Positions 42,901 to 52,091 of a stretch of 64,000 bases of DNA are shown one piece after another (within the stretch, counting starts at the first letter, position 1; each line of letters opens with the position of its first letter). Under the pieces are notes generated by a model, which saw nothing but the letters and a program-made list of their open reading frames with translations, had not been told where the DNA came from and made no database searches. The position numbers and the translations under genes are program-made. Origin of the DNA: Enterococcus caccae ATCC BAA-1240 (lineage in GTDB: Bacteria; Bacillota; Bacilli; Lactobacillales; Enterococcaceae). The DNA lies in assembly GCF_000407145.1 (NCBI RefSeq), contig NZ_KE136476.1, positions 62,001 to 126,000 on the forward strand, written 5' to 3'.

Positions 42901-44798
42901 TGCTAGAAAGTGTTGATACAGATTATTATGATGATTATGTGCCAATATATGCGTTGGGGAATAGCAGTGGTTTTTATATGCAGCCTTCATCAGGAAAAAG
43001 ATTTACGATTAGGCTAAAAGACTCTCGAGGAAACTGGCTTTCAGAGTATAAAAAATATATTGCTGGAAATTATAGTACAATAGGTGTTTCTGGTGGGACG
43101 AACTATTTCAATAATGATTTTTCCGGTTCAGGATCTGAAAGTAAAAATTACAATGCTGGACAAGTTATTTCATCAGGCGCAGACTCGGGCTATCAATTAG
43201 GCGCTCCTTGGAAAGATATTTCACCTGACGAAGCATTTAAAACAGGATACGAGATATTTGCAGGTGATGAGCTTCCCTATATGCAAATAAAAGCGAATCC
43301 AGAAGTATTCAATATTTATCCAGATTATGTAGATGATTTTAATACTAGTTACAAACTAAGTAAAATCCCTACAGCATCGGATCACGGTACAGTTTATGTA
43401 ACCTATCCTACTGGTGAGGAAATCACGATGCCTTTTACTTCAAATAGTCAAAAAGAATTTAATAGCCCATTGACTATACCAAGAACAGGATTACCTGAAC
43501 AGCTAAATGGAGAACCAGGTACAATCAAAAGCTATGATACTTCTTTACTAGCAATAAATGAGTCAGAAGGACCCTATAATGGATTACCTTCGCAAGATTA
43601 TGCAGTAAAAATCAAAGTTTATAATCTTGGTGCTAAACCGATTCCACAAATCATCAAAAAAGGAACAACGTTTAATAAAAAAGCTTCTGAAGTAATTCAA
43701 GATGCGGTTATCTTACCAGGACATACTGCTTCATACCAATACGAAGGAGACATGCCAGATACGTCGGTCACTGGTCTAACCAGTGTAATGGTGCGAATGA
43801 CGGATGCAAATCAACCAGATAAAACGACGTTGATCAAGGTTCCGATTCAAGTGATCGATGAGACACCACCATCTAGAGGGCTTTATATTGCAGCGAACGA
43901 TTTTAACAGCAGACCAGAACCATTTCAAAATCTGACTGAAAGTGAAGTCAATAAATTGATTCTTAAAAAATCTGAAGCGATTGCTTGGGATGTTGCAACT
44001 GGTTCAAGTAAAGATATCACGCTTTCAGTAGAGTCAACGACATTACCACTAAATCCTGAACAAGGGAGTTATAAGGCAACCTTAAAAGCTGTTCGTGGGA
44101 CAGAAGTAATCAAAAAAACAATCACGATCGATATTCAAAGTAATCAAAAAGTGAACGTGGAATTCATAGATGAAACAGGCGATTCTTTACATGACAAGAT
44201 TACTTTCGATAAGATCATCGGCACAACGATCGATCTAACGGAAGAAACAGAAGTCCAACAAGCTTTGAAATCTATTTTGGCAAAGAACTATCAATTAGTC
44301 AAAAAACCAGATAACGAAACCCAAATTCCAGTTACAAGTGAAGAGAGTACGGTACAATATCAATTTAAAGGGATGTTGTTCGTACAATCTTCACCAAACT
44401 TCTTGAATTTTGGTCGTAAGACGTTAGGGATTCCATTTATAAAGGTAGAAAAAGCGAAGTATGACAAACCGTTGATTGTTTGGGATAATCGTAAAAATGG
44501 CGGAGCATGGAATCTAACAGCAACGTTGAAGAAACCACTGACAAGCCAAGAAGACCCAAGCAAAGTTTTACCTTCAGCGATTCGTTACAAGGTAAGTGAT
44601 ACTGAAACGGTGATTTTATCGGAAAACGTGACACAGTCTATTGCAGAGAGAACGCATGAAACTAAAGGTCAATATAATGTAAGTAATGAGTGGGATAAAA
44701 ATAAATCTGGCTTATTACTAGAAGTCCCATCGGGAGAAGTGCTACAAGCTGGTGGGTATCGAGCAACGATTTTATGGCAAGTAGAGCAAACACCTTAA
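39927..44798 (+). CDS. Giant WxL-domain surface protein, cassette 2
   Basis: 1623 residues, AAAGGAGAAAAA before the ATG. Signal/TM segment (about 12-36), four to five related beta repeats of about 183 residues (LLTNKVMVK.. KSKEELIALIQSRAHLSAWN.. SFTDTT.. NVTVFGA), two of them nearly identical at DNA level with a 549-bp period (from about 41015 and 41564), the lectin-like central part, a MucBP-like repeat and a C-terminal WxL domain (LNFGRKTLGIP, VWDNRKNGGAWNLTA, ILWQVEQTP). Probably the main adhesin of the operon; repeat number differs from cassette 1. Confidence 0.87.
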   Translation: MDNKKKNPSKAKLLWALIGLTIVGIFSVTVLFTTTNPILAKPEMSVKKGTKQVTNKDSTTSVAELEKLKMQKNYTAKALDPVENEAGLKATPKVLTLKQNDVFPDLNTEAGLTKLFSERVIPHPEYGAVYEYVNADGTPATPSSEQAGFQTIYIEITENYELTSIRVPIPVTVTDLGTSFLLDNQIALQTDHVNGKIILYPNEIANKTEEQLQQLVKTKSNVRSWQVEDGTSVPVDVIKTTIVTTSVGAYKAEFEITVGTGEEEQKASVQKDVVIFGADPQAYVSIAQNATLALGTSPTNLFTKFQTVNNATASNATYQFVNETGEVLEKFDTSVVGFHWAYVKMTEKTNENVTTTIKVPINVTSADTTALLTNKVMVKSDVKVILYPNETKGKSKEELIALIQSRAHLSAWNMSTGAAVPVSFTDTTTLNDSIGSYTGTIKVELDGVSATTTRNVTVFGANPQPFVSIAQNATLSLSTNPTNLFTKFQTVNSTTATNALYQFVGENGEAIDKFDTSTVGFHWAYVKMTEKADATVSTIIKVPINVTSADTTALLTNKVMVKADAKVLFYPNETKGKSKEELIALIQSRAHLSAWNMSTGAAVPVSFTDTTAVNNSIGSYTGTIKVELDGASATTTRNVTVFGADVKSPYYFKVDQGKDMAMGTNAANIFSKYQSLNDAAAASSTYEWVKNPAGDPTEPVNKFDTSKTGFHWGYIKMTDKKDTSVSTIIPVPITVTLDNQTVIVEAKAGMSFNYLPFLNVSEIKGKTVPQIIQVLTKKLAPKAWDLTTGQDLDARITKSMIVNSSRGSKEVTITITLGEQLLTYKFNVVVLPDQVFGNSTIEGWNNIPLNSTDGVITNPLNGSKMGFPERGISVTSLKNELGFIVKDSSNKGYVYTSPRGNGDGRVTDIPGVNNNVLYGSAWNRTNGIGWNEVVPKITSKYFLRKDNNLRQILIDEPNQILYVYNLSLNRNLNFTINLDMYNLSNTTKNFSMLESVDTDYYDDYVPIYALGNSSGFYMQPSSGKRFTIRLKDSRGNWLSEYKKYIAGNYSTIGVSGGTNYFNNDFSGSGSESKNYNAGQVISSGADSGYQLGAPWKDISPDEAFKTGYEIFAGDELPYMQIKANPEVFNIYPDYVDDFNTSYKLSKIPTASDHGTVYVTYPTGEEITMPFTSNSQKEFNSPLTIPRTGLPEQLNGEPGTIKSYDTSLLAINESEGPYNGLPSQDYAVKIKVYNLGAKPIPQIIKKGTTFNKKASEVIQDAVILPGHTASYQYEGDMPDTSVTGLTSVMVRMTDANQPDKTTLIKVPIQVIDETPPSRGLYIAANDFNSRPEPFQNLTESEVNKLILKKSEAIAWDVATGSSKDITLSVESTTLPLNPEQGSYKATLKAVRGTEVIKKTITIDIQSNQKVNVEFIDETGDSLHDKITFDKIIGTTIDLTEETEVQQALKSILAKNYQLVKKPDNETQIPVTSEESTVQYQFKGMLFVQSSPNFLNFGRKTLGIPFIKVEKAKYDKPLIVWDNRKNGGAWNLTATLKKPLTSQEDPSKVLPSAIRYKVSDTETVILSENVTQSIAERTHETKGQYNVSNEWDKNKSGLLLEVPSGEVLQAGGYRATILWQVEQTP

Positions 44799-45345
44799 TA
44801 GAAACGTCAAAAGGTGATGTGACAAAAGTTGTTTAGGCTCAAGCACCAAGCAAGGAACAATCGTATATCCATTTGTTCCGTTGTTGTATCTTTGGTAAAG
44901 TGGACTAAAAAAGTTGGGACAGGAGTGTTTATTTCTGAAGTTTTCAAATCTAAGTACCTTGGCATTTAGATTTTGATATAACTGAAGTGTGACGTTTGGT
45001 TCCCGATTTTTTGGAGGCTGAGATGTGACTCTTAGAGTCACATCTCAGCCTCTTTTAGAATATTACGGATAACAGCTGGGATCAGAATGGAAATGTCGTT
45101 CTCAATAATTTTGCACCATTTAACTGGATTCGTGGTACTACTAATAGAACTCAAAGTATTCGGTCTTAGCCACTTTTCTAAGAGAGTGTTAAGCTGGTAT
45201 AAGAAATGGAATTGATTTACAGAGTCACCACATATGTTATAATTCATAAAAATAACAATTACTGATCCTTATTACTCGTCTTATTTCAAGAAATTCTATA
45301 CAATATAAGTAGAAATTAAGTAAAGCGTTAATGGAGGGAATAACG
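44799..45345. other. Intergenic stretch after the WxL cassettes
   Basis: It holds the operon terminator (45014-45056) and a 7-bp dyad GGAACAA/TTGTTCC near 44853-44878. A minus-strand reading frame (45038-45247) overlaps the terminator and has no ribosome binding site or recognisable family; I do not accept it as a gene. Confidence 0.5.
45014..45056 (+). terminator. Terminator of WxL cassette 2
   Basis: An 18-bp perfect stem (45014-45031 with 45035-45052, loop TTA) followed by TTTT. Confidence 0.9.
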
Positions 45346-45882
45346 ATGAATAATGTTTTGGAACAATTAAGAAAATATGCACTTTTACGTGGAATTGTTT
45401 ATATTATCTTTGGTGCATTAATTTTGATTAACCCAAGAAGTGTGTTCCAATTGGCTGTCTATTTTATATCGGCCTATATTGCAATTATGGGACTACTGAA
45501 TCTGTATGATGGCTTTAAGGTCAAAAAAGCAACTGGGACATACGGAATGAGTTTTCTAGGTGGAATTGTTTTAATCGTACTTGCAGGAATCGTGCTAGTA
45601 TTTGCGAAAGGAATCGTCAGCATTTTACCGATTTTCCTAGGACTCGTAATCGTGATTGTTGGGGTTACTCGTGCAATTCAATCAGTCAATTTACGGACAT
45701 ATGTCAATGTCAGCTGGGTGCCGATGTTGATTTATAGCGTGATTTTGATTGTTGCGGGCTTAGTGTTAACATTTAATCCTTTCAGTAGTCTTTTGGTATT
45801 ATTCCAATTGTTCGGTGGGATTTTGATATTTATGGGAATTGGTGAACTGGTGTCGTTTTTCCAATTACGTAATATTAAGTAG
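45346..45882 (+). CDS. HdeD-family (DUF308) membrane protein
   Basis: 178 residues, six short hydrophobic segments in three helical-hairpin pairs (LRGIVYIIFGALILINPRSV is the family's opening repeat). The ATG at 45346 is preceded by GGAGGG; the frame's earlier ATG overlaps that site. HdeD-like proteins are small stress-linked membrane proteins; the exact role in Firmicutes is unknown. Single-gene transcript with its own terminator. Confidence 0.8.
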   Translation: MNNVLEQLRKYALLRGIVYIIFGALILINPRSVFQLAVYFISAYIAIMGLLNLYDGFKVKKATGTYGMSFLGGIVLIVLAGIVLVFAKGIVSILPIFLGLVIVIVGVTRAIQSVNLRTYVNVSWVPMLIYSVILIVAGLVLTFNPFSSLLVLFQLFGGILIFMGIGELVSFFQLRNIK

Positions 45883-45912
45883 TATAAAGTGTTTATTTAG
45901 CTAGAATTTTTA

Positions 45913-45957
45913 GGATCTGAGGGATAACTCGAAGGAGTTCACCTTAGATCCTTTTTT
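45913..45957 (+). terminator. Terminator of the HdeD-like gene
   Basis: GGATCT..AGG..AACTC / GAGTT..CCT..AGATCC stem with TTTTTT. Confidence 0.85.
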
Positions 45958-46350
45958 ATTGATTTAAAATAACGATTGTAATTTTCATTGAAAAAATAGT
46001 TGTATTTTCTTTTTGATTTGTATATTTTTTCAAAAGAATTTGTGATGTATAAACGATGAAATAAATGAGAATGATAGTGATATGAGATTTTACTAAATAA
46101 AGTTGCCTGACTAACTAATCCATTTTTTTGTTGATTACACTCTTAAAGTTAAATCTATACACTCTATATATACTCTATGTACTGGTATATAGGAATAAGC
46201 ATCCTGAATTCTAGGTAGGGGAAATTTTTAGATAATTAAACAATAAGTATATAATATAAAATAATTATTTACTAAATATTTACTAAAATATATGTGTATT
46301 TTATTCGTCATATTGGATATAATAAATGTGTATTAAAAAAAGGAGGAAGT
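45958..46350. other. AT-rich intergenic region upstream of the M6 protease
   Basis: No gene. TGAGAATGATAGTGATA at 46066-46082 resembles half of a Fur/PerR-type box (first half 6/7, second half poor). No clear promoter close to the protease gene was identified. Confidence 0.3.
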
Positions 46351-49254
46351 ATGATGAAAAAACGTTTGCTATTTTATTTTTGTGTGTTGCTGAGTTTTAA
46401 TCTATGTGCCATGAAAGCTGAAGCTGGGTTGATAAACCCAGATATACCATATGAAACAGTTACACAACAAGATGGCATAACTTTTGAAGTGAAGTTGAAG
46501 GGGGACGAACATTTCAACTATTATGTAGTAAAAGATACAACGGACATTGTGGTGCCAGGAGAAAATAATACTTGGTACTTTGGTGAGCTCTCTAAGGACC
46601 AGACAGACGTTGTCGCAACAAAAGAGAAATATCAAATTAGACAAACAAGAAGCAAGCGTTTGAAAGAAAAAGACCTTGAAATAGTTACTAAGAAAATAAA
46701 TGAAAATCTACAGAGCATACAAGGTAGTAGAGGAACAGCTTTGATACCTGAAAAAGAGCAAAATGTACTGGTCATATTATTGGAATTTGAGAACCAAGTA
46801 TTTAATCAAGATACAAAAGAGCCAAGGGATGAAAAAGGATGGTCAGACACATACTTCAGTACTAAAAATGGCTATATATCAGTTGCTAATTACTATACCG
46901 AAGCAACTGGCGGAATGATTAAAATAAAACCTGCGAAGACAACTCAATTCCCTGAAGCGCCAGGCGTTGTAAAGATAAAGTTAGATCAAAAGCATCCCAA
47001 TAATAAATTAGGTATAGACTCAATTGTAAGGCCAAGTTTAGATTGTATAGAGAAAGAGGGGTATATTGATTTCTCTCAGTATAGTCAAAAAAGTGAAGAT
47101 TATTCAAAAAACATTACGCTCAACGATCTTCATTTAGTATTTGTTGTTGCAGGTGGAGATAGAGGGACTGGCAGTGGTCATACAAACTCTATACTTGGAT
47201 ACAAATCTTATAGCAAACAAGTGTATACAAGTAGTGGATTTATGTTTGAAAATGCTTTTATGGCGCATGGAGAGTTAATATATACTAAAGATCATGATAA
47301 AGTGGTGGGAAATAACTCTACCACTAGTTATAAATCAGTTCCTAGTACTATTGGACTAGCTGCACATGAGTTTGGTCATGAGTTAGGGCTTAAAGATCTA
47401 TACTACAATTCAAATAGTCGTTCGGGTGGATTAAGTGATCATAGTTTAATGGACCGAGGAGCTTATGGCTCAAGAAAAGAAGTGGACGTTGATGATCCAA
47501 CGAATTATATAGGTGCTTCGCCTGTTCATTTAGATGCATATTCTAAAATGAAACTGGGCGTACCTGTTGAGGAAGTAGCGACAGAAAAGGAAGTTGACAT
47601 AGAAGATATCTCTTCAAAAAATCAAAAAATATATAAAGTGCCCGTAAAAGAGGATAAAACAGGAGAAAATTATTATTTAATTGAAAATAGACAAGGCTTT
47701 GGGTTTGATGAAGGAAGAAGAGATCCTTATAATAAAAAAAGAACAAGTACGTCTAAAGGAATAGCGATCTATAGAATTAATGATTTTTATAAGAATGTCG
47801 GTAATGTTGGTGCTTCAGTTTATGGAGAACAAAATGTAACATTGATAGAGGCAGATGAAATCATAAAGGGAGCTCCGTCATTAGAAAAAGGGACAGTTAC
47901 TGGAGATTATGCCTATTTTAAAAAAGGCCAGGAAGGTTTAAATTTATTTACAGGAGATTCAAATCCTTCAATAAAAAATCCGGATTTATATCCTAAGTTT
48001 ATGATGGCAGTCCAAAGTGAACTAGGGGTGAAAATGTCCGTTTCATTTATTGACCCTACGCTAAAACATGGAGAATTTGAAGGCGTTAGCTTTACTTGGA
48101 ATGAAACTGAAAAGATTTTAACTTTAGGGAAAGGATCTGGCACAACCCAATTCAATATCCCGAAATTAGTAGAAGAAAATCAGATAGATTCAAAGCAAGT
48201 ACAAACAATTGTCATTTCAAAACCATTAAAGTTAACGTCAGCAAAGTCATTATTCCAGAACATGAGTGCTTTAAAAGAAATTAGAAATATTGAAAATCTA
48301 GACACAAGTAAAGTAACGGACATGTCGCTTATGTTCAGCGGACTAAGCGCGATCACAACATTGGATCTAAGCACATTTGACACAAGCAGAGTAACAAATA
48401 TGGCGTATATGTTTAGTGATTTAAAAAACTTAAGAGAGCTAGATATCTCCAGCTTTAAGTTAGCGCAACAAAAAGATCGTATCTTTGAGAATATAAAATC
48501 CTTAGACAAAATTCATGTGAACTCAGAATTTAGTTTGCGTGGTAGCGCTGTAAATAGTGCGGGAGTATTATCGAATGAATGGACCCACGCAGAAAAAGAC
48601 ATTGTATATTCGAGATTTGCTGGTGAATATGATGGTTCAGTTCCAGGGTGGTATGAAAGAAAAGGAATCTCCTCTGCACTAGAATTTGATGAAGAAACCA
48701 AAACAGTAACTGTGGGAAAAGGAACGATAGGTAGTAGTTTTAAATTTAAACAGTACGAAGAACAACTAAACGGGGCAAAGATTCATAAAATAAAATTTCC
48801 AGATAAAGTGCAGTTGAAAAATAGTAGTACGGGTTTATTCCGAGACTTAACCGAAGTACAAGAAATAGAGGGACTTGAAAATTTAGACACAAGTAAAGTA
48901 ACAGACATGTCGCTTATGTTCAGCGGACTAAGCGCCATTACAACATTAGATCTAAGCACATTTGACACAAGCAATGTAACAAATATGGCGTATATGTTTA
49001 GTGATTTAAAAAACTTAAGAGAACTAGATATCTCCAGCTTTAAGTTAGCGAAACAAAAAGATCATATATTTTGGAATACAAAATCTTTAAACAAAATCCA
49101 TGTGAATTCAGAATTTAGTTTGCGTGGTGAAGCTGTAAATAGTGTGGGAGTATTATCGAATGAATGGAGGCATGTAGAAAAAGATATTGTTTATACTAAG
49201 TTTGTTAGAGAATACGATGGTTCAGAACCGGGTTGGTATGAAAGGGTATTGTAA
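46351..49254 (+). CDS. Secreted M6-type zinc metalloprotease with BspA-like (DUF285) repeats
   Basis: 967 residues. ATG 46351 behind AGGAGGAAG; signal peptide (cut after KAEA). An M6/immune-inhibitor-A-like catalytic domain carries HEFGH at 339-343 followed by LGLKDLY and the Met-turn-like HSLMDRGAYG. A beta region follows (about 420-575), then two DUF285 leucine-rich-like units (DTSKVTDMSLMFSGLSAITT.. FDTSRVTNMAYMFSDLKNLR), duplicated at DNA level with a 588-bp period. No LPxTG or WxL anchor is visible, so it is probably secreted, the repeats serving in adhesion. Likely degrades host or competitor proteins; the substrate is unknown. Confidence 0.85.
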   Translation: MMKKRLLFYFCVLLSFNLCAMKAEAGLINPDIPYETVTQQDGITFEVKLKGDEHFNYYVVKDTTDIVVPGENNTWYFGELSKDQTDVVATKEKYQIRQTRSKRLKEKDLEIVTKKINENLQSIQGSRGTALIPEKEQNVLVILLEFENQVFNQDTKEPRDEKGWSDTYFSTKNGYISVANYYTEATGGMIKIKPAKTTQFPEAPGVVKIKLDQKHPNNKLGIDSIVRPSLDCIEKEGYIDFSQYSQKSEDYSKNITLNDLHLVFVVAGGDRGTGSGHTNSILGYKSYSKQVYTSSGFMFENAFMAHGELIYTKDHDKVVGNNSTTSYKSVPSTIGLAAHEFGHELGLKDLYYNSNSRSGGLSDHSLMDRGAYGSRKEVDVDDPTNYIGASPVHLDAYSKMKLGVPVEEVATEKEVDIEDISSKNQKIYKVPVKEDKTGENYYLIENRQGFGFDEGRRDPYNKKRTSTSKGIAIYRINDFYKNVGNVGASVYGEQNVTLIEADEIIKGAPSLEKGTVTGDYAYFKKGQEGLNLFTGDSNPSIKNPDLYPKFMMAVQSELGVKMSVSFIDPTLKHGEFEGVSFTWNETEKILTLGKGSGTTQFNIPKLVEENQIDSKQVQTIVISKPLKLTSAKSLFQNMSALKEIRNIENLDTSKVTDMSLMFSGLSAITTLDLSTFDTSRVTNMAYMFSDLKNLRELDISSFKLAQQKDRIFENIKSLDKIHVNSEFSLRGSAVNSAGVLSNEWTHAEKDIVYSRFAGEYDGSVPGWYERKGISSALEFDEETKTVTVGKGTIGSSFKFKQYEEQLNGAKIHKIKFPDKVQLKNSSTGLFRDLTEVQEIEGLENLDTSKVTDMSLMFSGLSAITTLDLSTFDTSNVTNMAYMFSDLKNLRELDISSFKLAKQKDHIFWNTKSLNKIHVNSEFSLRGEAVNSVGVLSNEWRHVEKDIVYTKFVREYDGSEPGWYERVL

Positions 49255-49356
49255 TCACATTGTTAGATTTGGTAGATGCTGAATCTCTATAATCTGTTGT
49301 TCTATTTGTTGCCTTGTTTTTCTACTCTACCATCAATATTGATATAAGCAATAAAA

Positions 49357-49395
49357 GCTGTCTGAGTTGGTTTAGCCCAATCAGGCAGTTTTTTT
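49357..49395 (+). terminator. Terminator of the M6 protease gene
   Basis: GCTGTCTGAGTTGG pairs with CCAATCAGGCAG, followed by TTTTTTT. Confidence 0.8.
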
Positions 49396-49458
49396 GTTCT
49401 AAAAAATGGAAAAGAAACTTGCAAATAAAATAGTGTAATGGTACTCTTAAAATCTAAT

Positions 49459-49473
49459 TGAGAATGATTATCA
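49459..49473. promoter_or_regulatory. Fur box upstream of the iron-uptake operon
   Basis: TGAGAAT-G-ATTATCA matches the 7-1-7 Fur consensus TGATAAT-N-ATTATCA at 13 of 14 defined positions. It lies 70 bp ahead of the nitroreductase gene, so the operon is expected to be repressed by iron. Confidence 0.8.
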
Positions 49474-49542
49474 CTTTCATTTGATGCGTAAAGTTATTCT
49501 ATAGATCTATCGAACATAAAATGGTAAAAGAATAGGAGAAAA

Positions 49543-50151
49543 ATGATGGACATTGATTCAATTGAACAAGTAATTAGAGCACGCCGAACGATTCGGACAT
49601 TATCGGATCAAGCGATCTCTATGGAAGTTATAGATGAACTATTAACAAGTTCCAGTTATGCCCCCTATCATTCGAAAGAAGAGCCGTGGGAAGTCATTAT
49701 CGTCAAGACGACGCAAGACCGTCAGTTATTCGTAGAAAAAATCATGGCAAGCTATGACCGATTAGATACATGGGCACGTTACGACCAGCAAAATCTAGAA
49801 ACAGCTAAAAAAAGAACCCGTGATTATTTTCTAGATGTTCCTGTAACGTTGATTGTCACAGCGCCTAAGCATAAAAGTGAAAAATTGAACTTGGAAGCAA
49901 TTGGCGCCGTTTCAGCGTTTATCCAAAACTTTCAATTAGCTGCTTGGTCAAAACAAATCGGTGTTACTTGGCGTACGATTCCAGTAATCTTTGACGAAAT
50001 ATTCAAAGAGGCTGTTGGAGTGGTAGCAGATCGACAAATTATCGGGTTACTTGATATCAGCGCAATAGATGAAAAAATGAAAATTCCGACAAGTCGCAGA
50101 AAACCGTTGGAACATTGGACAGCTCAACTGTCTGATAAATTAAAAAAATGA
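49543..50151 (+). CDS. Nitroreductase-family flavoprotein
   Basis: 202 residues with the FMN-binding opening IEQVIRARRTIRTLSDQAI, YAPYHSKEEPWEVIIV and a C-terminal GLLDIS strand. Members are dimeric FMN oxidoreductases. Placed first in a Fur-boxed operon with a FecCD-type importer, it may reduce the ferric siderophore or haem-like cargo to release iron, but that is inference. AGGAGAAAA precedes the start. Confidence 0.75.
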   Translation: MMDIDSIEQVIRARRTIRTLSDQAISMEVIDELLTSSSYAPYHSKEEPWEVIIVKTTQDRQLFVEKIMASYDRLDTWARYDQQNLETAKKRTRDYFLDVPVTLIVTAPKHKSEKLNLEAIGAVSAFIQNFQLAAWSKQIGVTWRTIPVIFDEIFKEAVGVVADRQIIGLLDISAIDEKMKIPTSRRKPLEHWTAQLSDKLKK

Positions 50152-50194
50152 GTGAAAGTAATGAGTAGTTTAGATACACAGGAGGCGTATTTTT

Positions 50195-51286
50195 TTGCAG
50201 GCAATCAAGGCAAGTGATGTAAGAACAAGAACTAAACGTCAGCATGTTTTTCCGTTGATTCTTTTATTATTAGTGGTACTTATCTTCTTTTCGATCGTTT
50301 ACTCTTTGATCAATGGGCAAGCGAATATTTCGATGGAGGATGTATTTCAGATTCTCTTAACTAAACTATCCGGTGGTAAACTTGGATCGCTTGATGGGAT
50401 CACTAGTAATTCAGCGGTCAATATTATTTGGTTTGTTCGAACGCCGAGAGTGATTCTAGCTGTTTTTGTAGGAATGGGTTTGGCGATAACTGGTGCAGTG
50501 ATGCAGGCGGTTGTTCAAAATCCATTGGCTGATCCTTATATTTTAGGGATTTCTTCGGGGGCTTCGCTGGGTGCTACTTTTGCGATTTTAGTTGGATTTG
50601 GTACCGGGAGTATTTTTTCTCAGTTTGGCTTGGCTTTTGGTGCTTTTGTGGGAGCAATGGCAGCGGCTTTCGGAGTATTGATCTTATCAGGAATCGGTGG
50701 GCGAATGACCTCCGTTAAACTCGTTTTATCAGGTTCAGTGATTGGTGCTTTATGTAGCTCGGTTTCCAGTTTTATTGTGTATTTGGCGAATAATGCAGAA
50801 GGGATGAAGACAGTAACCTTTTGGGCTATGGGGAGCTTGGCTTCTGCTAGTTGGAATAAGCTGACGGTTTTATCAATCACCGTTATTGTGATCACAGGCT
50901 TCTTCTTATTTCAACATCGTATTTTAAATGTCATGTTACTAGGCGATGAGGCGGCAATTACTTTAGGAATTTCCTTGAGTAAATATCGCCAGTTGTACTT
51001 ATTGTTAGCGGCTCTTTTGACAGGTGTGATCGTGGCTTATTCTGGAATGATCGGCTTTGTGGGGTTGATCATTCCTCATATTGTGCGCGGATTAGTTGGT
51101 TCGGATCATAAACGTCTATTACCAATCGTTGCTTTATCGGGTTCATTATTTATGATTTGGGCGGATCTTCTTTCAAGGATCATCATTCCAAGCGTTGAAC
51201 TGCCGATCGGGATCATTACTTCTGTGATTGGTGCACCACTATTCATTTATATCATCGTAAAAAAAGGCTACAATTTCGGAGGCTAG
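50195..51286 (+). CDS. FecCD-family iron-siderophore ABC transporter permease
   Basis: 363 residues, about ten membrane helices; FecCD hallmarks RTPRVILAVFVGMGLAITGAVMQ, NPLADPYILGISSGASLGA and GFVGLIIPHIVRGLVGSDH. TTG start at 50195 behind AGGAGG. Only one permease gene is present, so it acts as a homodimer. It is followed 2 bp later by the ATPase. Confidence 0.92.
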   Translation: MQAIKASDVRTRTKRQHVFPLILLLLVVLIFFSIVYSLINGQANISMEDVFQILLTKLSGGKLGSLDGITSNSAVNIIWFVRTPRVILAVFVGMGLAITGAVMQAVVQNPLADPYILGISSGASLGATFAILVGFGTGSIFSQFGLAFGAFVGAMAAAFGVLILSGIGGRMTSVKLVLSGSVIGALCSSVSSFIVYLANNAEGMKTVTFWAMGSLASASWNKLTVLSITVIVITGFFLFQHRILNVMLLGDEAAITLGISLSKYRQLYLLLAALLTGVIVAYSGMIGFVGLIIPHIVRGLVGSDHKRLLPIVALSGSLFMIWADLLSRIIIPSVELPIGIITSVIGAPLFIYIIVKKGYNFGG

Positions 51287-51288
51287 CA

Positions 51289-52053
51289 ATGGAACTAAAG
51301 GTAAAAGACTTAGAAATTATGATCGGGCAAGAGTCGATCGTTAAAAGTATTTCTTTTCAAACACAAAAGAAACAATTTGTGGGGATCATCGGAGCCAATG
51401 GTTGTGGTAAATCTACGATGTTAAAAGGGATTTATAAAGGGATCAAACCGCAATCTGGCAGTGTATTTTTAGATGAGTTGGACCTTTTAGCTGTTTCCGA
51501 AAAGAAAGTGGCTCAAAAGTTAGGTGTAGTAAATCAATTTAATGAACTGAATTTTGATCTAAGCGTTTTTCAAATGGTTTTATTAGGCCGAACACCTCAT
51601 AAGAAGTTATTAGAATCAGATACACAAGAAGACATTGAGATCGTGAGGGATGCGTTGACTAAGACAAATTTGACCAGTTATTCTGATCGAAGTTTTTTAT
51701 CATTATCTGGTGGTGAAAAACAACGAGTGATCTTAGCTCGGACGATTGCGCAACAACCTAGTTATATGATTTTGGATGAGCCAACCAATCATTTGGATAT
51801 CCGCTATCAACTTGAAATATTGAGCTGTGTCAAAAATCTTGGAATCGGAGTTTTAGCGGCCCTTCATGATTTAGAGCTAGCTGCACATTATTGTGATTAC
51901 ATTTATGCGATGAAAGCAGGTAAAATCATTGCTGAAGGTAAACCCGCGGACTTATTTACAGCCGAGTTGATCGAAGAGATTTATGGCGTTAAATGCACGA
52001 TTTATCAAAATCCAGTGACCCATCGTTTAGGTTTTGCCTATTCATTGGACTAG
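51289..52053 (+). CDS. Iron-siderophore ABC transporter ATP-binding protein
   Basis: 254 residues: Walker A GANGCGKST (about 35-43), signature LSGGEKQRV (about 139-147), Walker B YMILDEPTNHLD and the switch His in AALHDLELA. FhuC/FecE-type. Couples ATP hydrolysis to uptake through the adjacent permease. Confidence 0.93.
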   Translation: MELKVKDLEIMIGQESIVKSISFQTQKKQFVGIIGANGCGKSTMLKGIYKGIKPQSGSVFLDELDLLAVSEKKVAQKLGVVNQFNELNFDLSVFQMVLLGRTPHKKLLESDTQEDIEIVRDALTKTNLTSYSDRSFLSLSGGEKQRVILARTIAQQPSYMILDEPTNHLDIRYQLEILSCVKNLGIGVLAALHDLELAAHYCDYIYAMKAGKIIAEGKPADLFTAELIEEIYGVKCTIYQNPVTHRLGFAYSLD

Positions 52054-52091
52054 TCATGAGATTTAAATATATATGTAGAGGAAGCGAAAAA

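Noticed and set aside
18974-45056. An integrated prophage or ICE, suggested by the two integrases
   Set aside because: No capsid, replication, relaxase or conjugation genes occur between or around them; the content is WxL surface operons only.
45038-45247. Minus-strand reading frame of 69 codons
   Set aside because: It runs into the terminator stem of the WxL operon, has no ribosome binding site and no recognisable family.
46066-46082. A second Fur box before the M6 protease gene
   Set aside because: Only the first half fits; the second half has several mismatches and it is about 270 bp from the gene.
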